Assembly: GCA_029776065.1 (NCBI GenBank)
Contig: JARVJP010000009.1
Location: forward strand, 114,911-171,287
Direction of reading: 5' to 3'
DNA: 56,377 nt
Source of the DNA: Nitrososphaeria archaeon
Lineage (GTDB): Archaea; Thermoproteota; Nitrososphaeria; JACIWG01
A program made the position numbers and the translations under genes. The notes under the pieces are model-generated. The model was given only the letters and a program-made list of their open reading frames with translations. It did no database searches and was not told where the DNA came from. Shown piece by piece: positions 34,980 through 43,768 of this stretch. The first letter of the stretch is position 1, and the number at the start of each line of letters is the position of its first letter.

Positions 34980-36026
34980 ATGGACTTACATTTTATGGAG
35001 CTTCCAAGAGCCGTTGTTGTAGGAAAAGGTGTAATCAATGATCTAGGCATGTTTCTATCAAAGCTTAAAACACCTAAAAGGGTATTAATTATAAGTGATG
35101 GGCGCATTAAAAGTATATATGGAGACAAGGTTGAAGGCGCATTAAATTCAGAAGAAATCAAATATTTTTGGAAAATAGTTAAGGTAGCTGACTTTGCAAC
35201 TATAAAGGAAGTAGGAAAGGAAATACTTGAACTGAAGGTTGATTTAGTTATTGGGATGGGAGGAGGAACTTGCATAGATATAGCTAAACTATCTGCTCAA
35301 ATTCATAAAAAATCTTTTGTTAGTATACCAACTAATGCTGCACATGATGGCATAGCTAGTCCATTTGCGTCAATAAAGGATAGTGGGAAGCCCTATTCTA
35401 TAGTTTCTTCCTCTCCTCTTGGTGTGCTAGCAGACATTGAAATAATATCCTCTGCCCCAGAAAGGTATGCGAAAAGTGGTTGTGGTGATTTGATAGCTAA
35501 GTTTACTGCGGTCAGAGATTGGCAACTGGGCCGAGACGATAAAGGAGAGTACTACGGTGAATATGCGGCTAATCTTGCACTTTTAGGTGCACAAATTATT
35601 TTAAAAAATTCTGAAAAAATAGGAATGGACATTGTCAAAAACGTTAGAGACATTGTTGAAGCACTTATCAGTGCTGGAGTAGCAGCAGGAATAGCTGGCA
35701 GTAGCAGACCATGTAGCGGAGCAGAACATCTATTTAGCCACGCACTGGATGTAATTGCTCCAAGCAAAGGATTGCATGGAGAGAAATGCGGAATTGGAAC
35801 AATTATAATAGCAAAGTTATATGATATGGATTGGCAAAAAATTAAAGAGGCTTTAATCAGGATAGGGGCACCAACGAAACTATCTTCAATTAGTATCACC
35901 AAGGAAGAAGCAGTTGAAGCTATATTACTCGCACCTAAGTTGAGGGAAAGATATACTATTTTACATAAAATCCAGTTGTCAAAAGCAGAGGCAGAAGATC
36001 TTTTAGATGCTACAGGAGTTGTCTAG
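34980..36026 (+). CDS. egsA: sn-glycerol-1-phosphate dehydrogenase
   Basis: 348 residues. IGMGGGTCIDIAK (NAD binding), PTNAAHDGIASPF, SGCGDLIAKFTAV (metal Asp) and the zinc histidines in GAEHLFSHALD and LHGEKCGIG identify G1PDH. It makes sn-glycerol-1-phosphate from DHAP, the step that sets archaeal lipid stereochemistry. Leaderless ATG. Stop shares CTAG with the convergent TFS gene. Confidence 0.95.
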   Translation: MDLHFMELPRAVVVGKGVINDLGMFLSKLKTPKRVLIISDGRIKSIYGDKVEGALNSEEIKYFWKIVKVADFATIKEVGKEILELKVDLVIGMGGGTCIDIAKLSAQIHKKSFVSIPTNAAHDGIASPFASIKDSGKPYSIVSSSPLGVLADIEIISSAPERYAKSGCGDLIAKFTAVRDWQLGRDDKGEYYGEYAANLALLGAQIILKNSEKIGMDIVKNVRDIVEALISAGVAAGIAGSSRPCSGAEHLFSHALDVIAPSKGLHGEKCGIGTIIIAKLYDMDWQKIKEALIRIGAPTKLSSISITKEEAVEAILLAPKLRERYTILHKIQLSKAEAEDLLDATGVV

Positions 36027-36361
36027 GCGTACATTCTCCATGTATACCCACATTTACTACATCTATAAAATTGGGTAGGTGGTTCATCACCACTTCTGGT
36101 CTGTAAAAGCCACCAGTAAGCTTTGTTGTTTGAGCATTTAGGACATTCTATTTCTATAGTAGGCATAGTCTCGATCTTCGATTCTGCTTCACTAAGAATT
36201 TTAATTGTTGGGTTCTCTTCTTTTTTAACTTCAGAAATTCCGAAATCTGTAGGATCATATATTTTATCGCATCTAGGGCAATAGTATCTAAGTATTGTTT
36301 TCCCTCCTTCTTTGAATTGTTTGATCTTTAACCGGGAACCGCATACATCACAGAATTTCAT
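36023..36361 (-). CDS. tfs: transcription factor S (TFS/TFIIS-like cleavage factor)
   Basis: 112 residues with two zinc ribbons: C4, C7, C28, C31 and C73, C76, C101, C104. The acidic pair D92-E93 in TRSGDEPPT reaches into the RNA polymerase active site to trigger transcript cleavage in backtracked complexes; both residues are present. Overlaps RpoL by 4 bases. Confidence 0.95.
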   Translation of the reverse strand: MKFCDVCGSRLKIKQFKEGGKTILRYYCPRCDKIYDPTDFGISEVKKEENPTIKILSEAESKIETMPTIEIECPKCSNNKAYWWLLQTRSGDEPPTQFYRCSKCGYTWRMYA

Positions 36362-36642
36362 GTTATTTCACCCTCACTCTTCAAAGAAGACGAAACTTCT
36401 TCTAAAATTGCATTAATAGAGTTCTTAAGTTCTCTTGCAGCTTTAATTATAGCTTCTTCAGAGTAGTTGTCTCTCATTAAGATTTTAATTACGACTTTCC
36501 CAAACAGAGGATGTGGTGGTATAACACCCGCAAAAACAACATCTGGATTTTCTAGAAGTTTATAGCGGAGAGCGTCAGCTATACTCACGTCTATATCACC
36601 TAAATCATATTCTTTGGCAAAATCTTTCTTTTCAGATGACAT
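36358..36642 (-). CDS. rpoL: RNA polymerase subunit Rpo11 (RpoL)
   Basis: 94 residues; DIDVSIADALRYKLLENPDVVFAG, then PHPLFGKVVIKI and a C-terminal helix. The fold pairs with Rpo3 in polymerase assembly. The N terminus is divergent but the PHPL element is kept. ATG with a GGTG Shine-Dalgarno; an in-frame stop just upstream fixes the start. Lies between Csl4 and TFS. Confidence 0.88.
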   Translation of the reverse strand: MSSEKKDFAKEYDLGDIDVSIADALRYKLLENPDVVFAGVIPPHPLFGKVVIKILMRDNYSEEAIIKAARELKNSINAILEEVSSSLKSEGEIT

Positions 36643-36661
36643 TTCTCAGTTGCACCTTTAT

Positions 36662-37231
36662 TTAGGTGTTTTTAAACTTTCCGAAATCGTCTGCTATCTT
36701 CCTTTCATCCAGCATCTTACATTGTGTGCAAAATATTCTTCTACCACTTAGTTGAACTTGCCCCCCACAATAACTACATACTGTATGTAAAACTCCGTAA
36801 TGGTCCCCTTTGATTGATAAGTGAATAACATTATTAAGTGAGCTAACAACCTTTGCCCGTACATAATCACCCAATTTTATGATTATTCTCCGTTGATTTC
36901 GGTCAGTTTGCTGTTCACGTAACAAAATCATACCAACGAATTCTGATTTAACTGGATTACCATTTATTTCTTTTATTCTAACCATCACAAGTCCACTTTG
37001 AGATTGATCAACTATCCCGATAACTTCATCCCCGACTTTAGGAACTTCAGTTACACGTAACTTTGGTATAATTGTGACAGCCCTTGTCTCGTAATTTATA
37101 TTAATTTTACCCAATTGTTTAGATCTTATATTGTAATTTTCTTGGTAAACATTAGAGGAAGGAGTAAATTCTTCTATAACACCGATCAAGTCCCCGGGGA
37201 GATAGTAAGTTTTTTTCTTAAACACTGTCAT
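36662..37231 (-). CDS. csl4: exosome cap subunit Csl4
   Basis: 189 residues: N-terminal LPGDLIGVIEEF domain, S1 domain (about 65-145) and zinc ribbon CSYC...CTQC near the C terminus. Csl4 caps the Rrp41-Rrp42 ring as the alternative to Rrp4 and recruits DnaG. Separated from the main exosome operon, as usual, and placed with RpoL and TFS. Confidence 0.94.
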   Translation of the reverse strand: MTVFKKKTYYLPGDLIGVIEEFTPSSNVYQENYNIRSKQLGKININYETRAVTIIPKLRVTEVPKVGDEVIGIVDQSQSGLVMVRIKEINGNPVKSEFVGMILLREQQTDRNQRRIIIKLGDYVRAKVVSSLNNVIHLSIKGDHYGVLHTVCSYCGGQVQLSGRRIFCTQCKMLDERKIADDFGKFKNT

Positions 37232-37281
37232 ACCCTATCTAGACCATCAACCTATTCCATATATCTCTATTGTTTAACGGT

Positions 37282-38241
37282 TCAATATTTTTTGAATTGT
37301 TCAAGGAGCTTGTAGCCATAATCTAGTGAAAGGAGAGGTTTATCGAAGTGGTCGTCACTTATCCTTGGACAGGCAGTTTCTATAAAGGCTTCAATATTCT
37401 GAAATTCGTTTAATTTGTCGTTTGTTATTTCTCCCATCGCAATTAAAAAAACATTCTTTCCAATTTGACTTAATTCATTATACAAATGGAAGGCATCATC
37501 TTTTTTAAACTGCCCTTCCTTTGTTCCAATTATAATACCCAAATCCTTTGCGTCTAAGGCTCTATAAAAGTTTAGAAGTTGATGCTTCCTTATTCTGAGT
37601 GCTTCTTTTTCTATCGACAAAACTTCAAGAGTATATGGATCAAGCATATAAACTGGTTTTTCTATACAATTATAGAGACCAGAAGCATGGAAACGACTAG
37701 AGCCTATAAAAATGAAAGCATCCACCTTTGAGGAGATATTTGTGCATGTTGCAAAGTTACATCCGAATATTTGTCCTCTTTTCAATGGAGGATTTTCATC
37801 GCCTATAAAAACTTCAAATCCATTGGAGATTAAGAAATTCTTTGCTGAATCGAGTTTATGAATATGGGGCCCTATAGTACAGAGGCCAAGACGCTTATAA
37901 TCCTTAAGTTTAAGTAAAGCTTTCTCCAAAACTGGGATTAGATTTACGTCATCAAATGCTTCTATGAGGTAGGTCAATTCACCGACTTTTTTCATAGAGG
38001 CGCTATGGCCAATATGTATAGAAAGATCGGCTCCTAAAAGATGGGCATTATATTCACCTAAGTCACATGTCCCATAACATGGTTCGCCTAAGAAAACTAC
38101 TTTAAATCCATATTCTTTAGCAATAGAGGTCATAAAAGCCATACATTTAACTAGAATACCTGAAGGACAACTTACCAGAACTAGCTTAGGCTTTTTTTCC
38201 TTTAATAATTTAACTAGAGAATCTTTATCTATATCTAACAT
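37282..38241 (-). CDS. dph2: diphthamide synthesis radical enzyme Dph2
   Basis: 319 residues. The three Cys that hold the 4Fe-4S cluster are C59 (YGTCD), C161 (FGCNFATC) and C291 (ETACPRIS), close to C59, C163 and C287 of the Pyrococcus horikoshii protein. It uses SAM to transfer aminocarboxypropyl to the EF-2 histidine. The next pathway enzyme, DphB, is at 43769-44815. Confidence 0.94.
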   Translation of the reverse strand: MLDIDKDSLVKLLKEKKPKLVLVSCPSGILVKCMAFMTSIAKEYGFKVVFLGEPCYGTCDLGEYNAHLLGADLSIHIGHSASMKKVGELTYLIEAFDDVNLIPVLEKALLKLKDYKRLGLCTIGPHIHKLDSAKNFLISNGFEVFIGDENPPLKRGQIFGCNFATCTNISSKVDAFIFIGSSRFHASGLYNCIEKPVYMLDPYTLEVLSIEKEALRIRKHQLLNFYRALDAKDLGIIIGTKEGQFKKDDAFHLYNELSQIGKNVFLIAMGEITNDKLNEFQNIEAFIETACPRISDDHFDKPLLSLDYGYKLLEQFKKY

Positions 38242-38307
38242 TGTAGCCCCCCATTCTTAACAAAAACGTAAAATTTAATATGTTTGGTTCACGGCGGTGA
38301 ATTGGCT

Positions 38308-38709
38308 ATGTATAAACAAATAAGAGAAACTTGGAGAAAAGTATACAAAGAAGATCAATTTATATTGAAAGCAAAAGCTGAAAAATGGAGGAAGGGAAAA
38401 ACAATAATACGAACCAAAAGACCGACAAGACTTGACAGAGCTAGAAGTTTAGGATACAAAGCTAAACAAGGTTACATTATTGTTAGAATAAAATTAAGCA
38501 GACGTGGAAAAAGGGTTGAGAGACCAAGATCAGGGAGAAGACCAAAACATGCAGGTGTAGTAAAAATAAAACCAAATGTGAACTATAAAAAGACAGCTAT
38601 AAATAGAGTGAAAGAAAAGTATCCTAACATGGAAGTTCTAAATGCTTATTATGTTTACAAAGATGGAAAAAATATTTGGTATGAGGTAATATTAAAGGAA
38701 AAAAATTAA
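38308..38709 (+). CDS. rpl15e: ribosomal protein eL15, short form
   Basis: 133 residues. MYKQIRETWRKVYK, KRPTRLDRARSLGYKAKQGYI and NMEVLNAYYVYKDGKNIWYEVIL are eL15. The protein stops just after WYEVIL, whereas many archaeal eL15 proteins go on for another 50 residues or so with a basic tail. ATG at 38308 has a GGCGGTGA Shine-Dalgarno; an ATTTAATA box is upstream. Stop shares TTAA with convergent EF-1beta. Confidence 0.92.
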   Translation: MYKQIRETWRKVYKEDQFILKAKAEKWRKGKTIIRTKRPTRLDRARSLGYKAKQGYIIVRIKLSRRGKRVERPRSGRRPKHAGVVKIKPNVNYKKTAINRVKEKYPNMEVLNAYYVYKDGKNIWYEVILKEKN

Positions 38710-38969
38710 ACCTTCGTTGATGCAATCGCTTCAAATTCACCTATATCTTTGGTTTCTTTGATTATTGCTTCGATAGCATCAACGTTTGCGTCTTCATTCA
38801 TACGCAAATCTAATATTAGAGCGCTTAGACCAAAAGCGATAGGTTCGGTCTTATATTGACCAACTTCGGCTTTTCCTTCCATCTTTTGTTTTATCTCATT
38901 ATAAATACTTAGAAGATTCACGTTTATGTCTGTTGGAAATATTTTATATCTAATCAACATTTTACTCAA
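38706..38969 (-). CDS. ef1b: elongation factor 1-beta
   Basis: 87 residues; VLIRYKIFPTDI-like start, EPIAFGLSALILDLRMNED and late IGEFEAIASTKV match aEF1B, the nucleotide exchange factor for aEF1A. TTG at 38969 is placed by a GGTGA Shine-Dalgarno 7 bases upstream. Downstream of a zinc-ribbon gene, a frequent archaeal pair. Confidence 0.94.
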   Translation of the reverse strand: MSKMLIRYKIFPTDINVNLLSIYNEIKQKMEGKAEVGQYKTEPIAFGLSALILDLRMNEDANVDAIEAIIKETKDIGEFEAIASTKV

Positions 38970-38979
38970 TTTTTTTCAC

Positions 38980-39165
38980 CTATGGTCCTTCAAACCCGCA
39001 ATTAACACATTTATATGGGCGTGCAAATTCTCTACATTTTTCACATCGCCATATTTGGACAATACCGCAGTTAGGGCAATAAAATTTCACAGCCTTCTCA
39101 TCAAAGGCTATGGGTCTATTACATGAGGTACATTTAGGGTATTTTGCGGAAGACACACCAGGCAC
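38980..39165 (-). CDS. zinc-ribbon RNA-binding protein (COG2888 type)
   Basis: 61 residues with four CxxC pairs (CTSC, CPNC, CEKC, CVNC), enough for two zinc ribbons. The small archaeal proteins of this type are linked by gene order to EF-1beta and translation. GTG start. Ten bases before EF-1beta. Confidence 0.85.
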   Translation of the reverse strand: MPGVSSAKYPKCTSCNRPIAFDEKAVKFYCPNCGIVQIWRCEKCREFARPYKCVNCGFEGP

Positions 39166-39202
39166 TCTCTTATTTCGATAAATAAAGTTTATCTTTTTAG
39201 CA

Positions 39203-40363
39203 TTATAACTTCAGGATATTCTTCAAAGAAGAAGTTATTGATTCATCAAAAATTGTTTTTGTGATTGATAAAATAGATTTGATCCCAATAGATTTAATTA
39301 AGGATGATATATGGAAGTCGTAATCTATTTCAAAAGTGATTTCATCAGAATAAGTTTTTTTAATTAAATTAAATAAATGTTCTATATCATTATTCTTCAT
39401 TTTTTCATAGTAACTTCTAGCTAACTTCATGTATTCAATTTCTCTTTTGAAAGTTTTGAACCAAGCCCTTTCATATTTACTTATAAGAGAGTTATTTTCA
39501 TCAAAATTATGGAGTAGCGCTCTTGAAGCGAGTATAGAAGCAGCTCCTCCAAAGTAGATACCACCACCTGTTGTTGGTTTTGTCTGGCCTGCTGAGTCGC
39601 CAACGTAAAGAACTTTATTATTTATAAAATGCTCAATTGGGCCATTGACTATTATAGGAGCAGGGTTCAGATTAAAGAACTGTTTTATTTTGACTTTATC
39701 TAAGAAAGTTTTGAAACATTCTATTGGATAAGTTTTTGTTGCTAACCCAACCTTACAGATGTATTCGTTTATTGGTATAATCCAAGAAAAAAAACCAGGT
39801 GCGAATTTCTCGTCAAGAAAGACGTGAATACAGTCTGACTCGTAACCTTTATAAAATCCTCTTGCTTGGATACCCTTTAGAAGTAATTTCTTATTAGGAA
39901 ATGATGCAACGCCTCGAGCATCAATCAAATATTTAGAGCGAAAGATTTCTCCATCCCTAATCTTAACTTTAACTGATGAAAAATCTTGTAGAATACCATC
40001 AACATATTTGGAAAGCTTCAGCTCTGCTCCGCTTTTAATTGCTTCTTCTGCTAAGTAATTGTCTAAGTTGCAGCGATCTATGATCAAAATATTAGGATCA
40101 TTTAAATTGATCACTATCCTAGAGTCATTTGGAGAATGAAGCATAATTTTTGAAAATCGATTTTGAAGGAATTTTTTAAATGGAAACAAACCCAGATGAT
40201 TTAATGAAGCCAGAGAGACAACCCCACTACATTTATCTGGATACCCGATTTTGCTGTGTTCTTCGAGAACTTTAGTTTGTAAGCCTTTACTTGAGAGTTC
40301 TTTAGCACATAATAACCCTGAAAAACTACCTCCTGCGATAATTATATCTGAATCTAAAACCAT
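39203..40363 (-). CDS. geranylgeranyl reductase family flavoprotein
   Basis: 386 residues. FAD-binding IIAGGSFSGLLCAKE at the N terminus, CSGVVS, and GDSAGQTKPTTGGGI in the middle match digeranylgeranylglycerophospholipid reductases, which saturate archaeal lipid chains. A paralogous role on other isoprenoids cannot be excluded. Helical C-terminal third. Fits with G1PDH elsewhere in the window as lipid synthesis. Confidence 0.85.
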   Translation of the reverse strand: MVLDSDIIIAGGSFSGLLCAKELSSKGLQTKVLEEHSKIGYPDKCSGVVSLASLNHLGLFPFKKFLQNRFSKIMLHSPNDSRIVINLNDPNILIIDRCNLDNYLAEEAIKSGAELKLSKYVDGILQDFSSVKVKIRDGEIFRSKYLIDARGVASFPNKKLLLKGIQARGFYKGYESDCIHVFLDEKFAPGFFSWIIPINEYICKVGLATKTYPIECFKTFLDKVKIKQFFNLNPAPIIVNGPIEHFINNKVLYVGDSAGQTKPTTGGGIYFGGAASILASRALLHNFDENNSLISKYERAWFKTFKREIEYMKLARSYYEKMKNNDIEHLFNLIKKTYSDEITFEIDYDFHISSLIKSIGIKSILSITKTIFDESITSSLKNILKL

Positions 40364-40597
40364 TATGAACAGTCTTCTTTTTTTAACTAATAAAAGTTAA
40401 GGTAGTTGGTGTTTGACTTTGAACTATTCCAAATCATATTAATCAGCTAATTTAGATAAATGGAATGTATTAATTTTCTACCCATGTACGCGAGGAGCAA
40501 AGCAATAATGGTTTTAGAAAGGAGTAAAATTAAATTTAAATATAAATGGCATAAAAATTAATACTAGGTTTAAAATATACTTCAAATTGGAAATGAT
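40364..40597. other. intergenic region between lipid reductase and Pth2
   Basis: 234 AT-rich bases between divergent genes. TTTAAAATATA near 40569-40579 suits the Pth2 promoter; TTTAAATATAAAT lies near 40534-40546. No coding frame or RNA structure seen. Confidence 0.4.
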
Positions 40598-40960
40598 ATG
40601 CTGAACAAACATTATAAGCAAGCAATCGTGGTGAGAAGTGATTTAAAAATGCAAAAGGGTAAAATTGCTGCACAAGTTGCACATGCTGCATTAACAAGTG
40701 CAGAAGAAACTAGAAAGAAAAGAGTAGAATTATTCAAAAAATGGTTTGAAGGGGGGCAAAAAAAGGTTGTATTAAAAGTTGAAAGTTTAGATGAACTGTT
40801 AAATCTTATTGGAAGAGCAAAGGAAATGAATATCTTGTATGCAGTCATTGAAGATAGTGGACTTACACAAATACCACCAGGAACGATCACTTGTGCAGCA
40901 TTCGGACCTGATAAGGAAGAGAAAATTGAGAAAATAACTGGAAATTTAAAGCTGCTTTAA
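40598..40960 (+). CDS. pth2: peptidyl-tRNA hydrolase Pth2
   Basis: 120 residues; KQAIVVRSDLKMQKGKIAAQ, AHAAL, DSGLTQIPPGTITCAAFGP are diagnostic of the Pth2 family. Frees tRNA from prematurely released peptidyl-tRNA. Near-leaderless ATG after a TTTAAAATA box. Monocistronic. Confidence 0.95.
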   Translation: MLNKHYKQAIVVRSDLKMQKGKIAAQVAHAALTSAEETRKKRVELFKKWFEGGQKKVVLKVESLDELLNLIGRAKEMNILYAVIEDSGLTQIPPGTITCAAFGPDKEEKIEKITGNLKLL

Positions 40961-41015
40961 AGGTCAATAGTAAAAGGATAAAAGTAGAAACTTTTTTTAT
41001 AACTCGGTGAGGAAA

Positions 41016-41246
41016 TTGAAAATAAATTTAAAGCATGCTATCATCAATAAATTGTGTGCAGAAGGTCCAATGACAGATAAAGATCTTATAAACAACCTGA
41101 GAAAAACAGGAGTAGAATTTTCTACTAGAGAATTAAATTCAACTCTTTTATTCCTTGAAATAGAAGGGCTTATTATGACGAAATGGGCAGGTAAAGATAA
41201 AAAGAGGATAGAACTAATTAATATAGAAAGAAAGGAAGAAAGGTAA
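41016..41246 (+). CDS. small winged-helix protein
   Basis: 76 residues; not assigned to a named family. LKHAIINKLCAEGPMTDKDLINNL, TRELNSTLLFLEIEGLIM and a basic wing (KWAGKDKKRIEL) give the helix-turn-helix plus wing pattern. TTG at 41016 has GGTGA 5 bases upstream; a GTG at 41007 lies inside that Shine-Dalgarno. Its stop abuts the FEN1 ATG, so the two are translated together. Confidence 0.7.
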   Translation: MKINLKHAIINKLCAEGPMTDKDLINNLRKTGVEFSTRELNSTLLFLEIEGLIMTKWAGKDKKRIELINIERKEER

Positions 41247-42281
41247 ATGGGAGTCGACATAAAAGAAATAGTAGAGGCAAAGAAGATTTCATTAAATGAC
41301 TTGCAAGGAAAAGTATTAGCAATAGATGCTTATAACGCGCTGTATCAATTCTTATCTACCATTAGAGGTAGGTTCGGTGAACCTTTAAAAGATTCCAAGG
41401 GTAATGTGACAAGTCACTTAAGTGGATTGTATTATCGTACAATAAATTTATTGACCTTAGGAATACAGCCAGTCTATGTATTCGATGGAATTCCACCAAA
41501 AATGAAGAGCCTAGAAATAATTAAGAGAAAGGAAATAAAGGAAGAAGCCGAAATAAAATATAAAGTAGCTTTATCAAAGGGAGATCTTAAAGAGGCAAAA
41601 AAATATGCCCAATACACCGCACACTTGAGTGGAGATATGGTAGAGGAAGCAAAAAAGCTTCTTGACATAATGGGTGTGCCTTGGATCCAAGCACCTTCTG
41701 AGGGTGAGGCAACCGCTTCATATCTCTCTTCAAGTGGTAAAGCGTATGCAGTTGTGTCCCAAGATTACGATGCCCTTTTATTTGGCGGAAAAAGGTTATG
41801 TCGCAACATAACTATTTCAGGTAGAAGAAAATTACCAGGGAGAAATGTTTATCAAGAAATAGAGCCAGAGGAAATTCTTCTTGACGTTGTATTAAATAAG
41901 CTTGGGATAACTCGTGAACAGTTGGTAGACATAGGTATTTTAGTAGGAACTGATTTTAACCCAGATGGCTTTAAAGGCTTTGGGCCAATCAAAGCTCTTA
42001 AGGCAGTTAAACAATATGGAGGACTGGAAAATATACCAAATATTGATAATGAATTAAAAAAAATAGACTATAAATCAATACGTAAAATATTTTTAGAACC
42101 TGAGGTAAAAAAAGAGTTTAAATTAGAGTTCAAAACAGTTGATGAAGATAGTTTATTGAATTTCATGTGTGAGGTACATGATTTTTCTGAAGAAAGAGTT
42201 TTAAAAGTGTTGATTAAGTATAAAGAAAGCACCAAAGAAAAGAGAGGAAAGGGAACAATCCTAGACCAGTGGTTCCAATGA
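41247..42281 (+). CDS. fen: flap endonuclease FEN1
   Basis: 344 residues. Metal-binding D27 (AIDAYN), D80 (YVFDG), Glu pair in APSEGEA, Asp in VSQDYDAL and VGTDFN. C-terminal PCNA-binding tail GTILDQWF. Removes 5' flaps in Okazaki maturation and repair. Starts at the stop of the winged-helix gene and overlaps PCM by the ATGA motif. Confidence 0.96.
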   Translation: MGVDIKEIVEAKKISLNDLQGKVLAIDAYNALYQFLSTIRGRFGEPLKDSKGNVTSHLSGLYYRTINLLTLGIQPVYVFDGIPPKMKSLEIIKRKEIKEEAEIKYKVALSKGDLKEAKKYAQYTAHLSGDMVEEAKKLLDIMGVPWIQAPSEGEATASYLSSSGKAYAVVSQDYDALLFGGKRLCRNITISGRRKLPGRNVYQEIEPEEILLDVVLNKLGITREQLVDIGILVGTDFNPDGFKGFGPIKALKAVKQYGGLENIPNIDNELKKIDYKSIRKIFLEPEVKKEFKLEFKTVDEDSLLNFMCEVHDFSEERVLKVLIKYKESTKEKRGKGTILDQWFQ

Positions 42282-42976
42282 ATGAATTCTATGAGAGAAG
42301 AAAATTCCTAGTGAAAGAATTAAAGGAGAGGGGGATAATAAAAAGTAAAGTTGTTGAACAATCTTTCTTATCGGTACCAAGAGAGAAGTTTGTTTGGACG
42401 GATACAATTGAAGAAGCATATTTTGATGTACCACTCCCTTTAGGTCACACCGGCCAAACTATTTCAGCTCCTCATATGGTTGCTATGATGCTAGAAGAAC
42501 TCGACTTGACAAAGGGACTACAAGTTCTTGAAATTGGCACAGGTAGTGGGTATAACGCAGCTTTAATGGCACATATTATAACAGACGCTAAAAGATTCGA
42601 AGGAGGGAAAATAATCACAATTGAAAGAGTACACGAACTAGTTCAGTTTGCTAAGAGGAACTTAGATAAAACTAGCTATTCTAAGTATGTTGAAGTAATA
42701 GAAGGGGATGGAAGTATTGGCTGGCCACCTTATTCCGAAAAAGAGTATTATGACAGAATAATTATCACAGCGGCTACCCCTAAGTTCCCTAAGATATTAG
42801 TAAAGCAACTCAAAGTAAATGGAATAATTCTCGCTCCTATTGGAAGTATGTTTTATCAGGTACTCACAAAAGGAACGAAAACAGAGAATGGACAAATTAG
42901 AATTAAGAAGGATGTGGAATGTATGTTTGTGCCATTAGTAGGTGAAAACGGTTATCATGCTAATGAGATACTTTAG
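42278..42976 (+). CDS. pcm: protein-L-isoaspartate O-methyltransferase
   Basis: 232 residues. SAM motif I LEIGTGSGYNAAL, preceded by GQTISAPHMVAMM, and ITAATPKFP after the catalytic region. Repairs isoaspartyl residues in aged proteins. ATG overlaps the FEN1 stop (ATGA). Its end overlaps the convergent DUF371 gene by 17 bases. Confidence 0.94.
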   Translation: MNEFYERRKFLVKELKERGIIKSKVVEQSFLSVPREKFVWTDTIEEAYFDVPLPLGHTGQTISAPHMVAMMLEELDLTKGLQVLEIGTGSGYNAALMAHIITDAKRFEGGKIITIERVHELVQFAKRNLDKTSYSKYVEVIEGDGSIGWPPYSEKEYYDRIIITAATPKFPKILVKQLKVNGIILAPIGSMFYQVLTKGTKTENGQIRIKKDVECMFVPLVGENGYHANEIL

Positions 42977-43394
42977 ATTCGATTATCATGACACCTCTAC
43001 ATTCAGGCCTTCTCAATAAGGAGATCATAGAGCTAGGAAAATCCTTCGCAGAGGCTGTTGCTTTAATAGCAAGAGTTCTGGGGCATGTATAGGAGCTCTT
43101 TCTTATGACCATACTTTTTTTATCTGTAAGAGATAGTTTGGAAGAACCGAAGGCTCGAACCTCAAATAGAATATTGTCTACTAAGAAGATTAAGTTGACT
43201 TGGGCATCATCATTTTTCAGAAGCTCCTTTAAGTTATTATCCAAATCATAACAAGATTTTGAAGAATTAATTCCTATTATACAATCTCCTTTAGGACCAA
43301 GAAAATCTTCTGTGGTTATCTCAAATGTTGATTGATGTCTTGCAGTTATAAGCCAGTGACCTGAAAATTTAACGACGTCTTTAGCAACCCGCAT
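42960..43394 (-). CDS. DUF371 family protein
   Basis: 144 residues. FSGHWLITARHQSTFEITTEDFLGPKGDCIIGI at the start and MVIRKSSYTCPRTLAIKATASA near the end match the uncharacterised archaeal DUF371 family. The alternation suggests a compact beta-rich protein. No catalytic residues can be named. ATG start. It lies between PCM and the tRNA-Lys region. Confidence 0.75.
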   Translation of the reverse strand: MRVAKDVVKFSGHWLITARHQSTFEITTEDFLGPKGDCIIGINSSKSCYDLDNNLKELLKNDDAQVNLIFLVDNILFEVRAFGSSKLSLTDKKSMVIRKSSYTCPRTLAIKATASAKDFPSSMISLLRRPECRGVMIIESKVSH

Positions 43395-43534
43395 ATGATA
43401 TTGTTTAAATTTTTAATAAATTATACTTTTTCCTATTTATAGGTCAAGTCACAATAGCATATAGATTTACATATACTAACTATTAACATTAATGATAATT
43501 AAGTGATGAGAACAGTTATACCACTCTGCCCTTC

Positions 43535-43563
43535 AAAAGGCACTAACCAATAAATTGCCTTTT
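43535..43563. repeat. inverted repeat 3' of tRNA-Lys
   Basis: AAAAGGCA (43535-43542) and TGCCTTTT (43556-43563) form a perfect 8-bp inverted repeat with a 13-base loop. It lies about 30 bases downstream of tRNA-Lys in the tRNA's direction and may act in termination or 3' trailer stability. Confidence 0.4.
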
Positions 43564-43591
43564 AAAGTATCAATTGAAATCATTTATGTAG

Positions 43592-43665
43592 CGGGCCTGG
43601 TGGGAGTTGAACCCACGACTTACTGGTTAAGAGCCAGCCGCTCTGCCTGGCTGAGCCACAGGCCC
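43592..43665 (-). tRNA. tRNA-Lys (anticodon CTT)
   Basis: On the minus strand: acceptor GGGCCTG/CAGGCCC, D stem GCTC/GAGC, anticodon stem GCTGG with loop CTCTTAA, anticodon CTT reading AAG, T arm GTGGG-TTCAACT-CCCAC, discriminator G. No intron, no CCA. Confidence 0.95.
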
Positions 43666-43768
43666 TGTTTAAACCGTTTTTGGTGTATTATAGATATTTT
43701 TAACCTTTTTTACATATCAACTTTTTTATAAGGATTAAAAGGACTTTGATGGCAAAGGGGAAGAGTAA

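Noticed and set aside
43503-43550. Perfect box C (GTGATGA) suggesting a second C/D sRNA upstream of tRNA-Lys.
   Set aside because: No CTGA D box or plausible C'/D' pair follows within guide distance.
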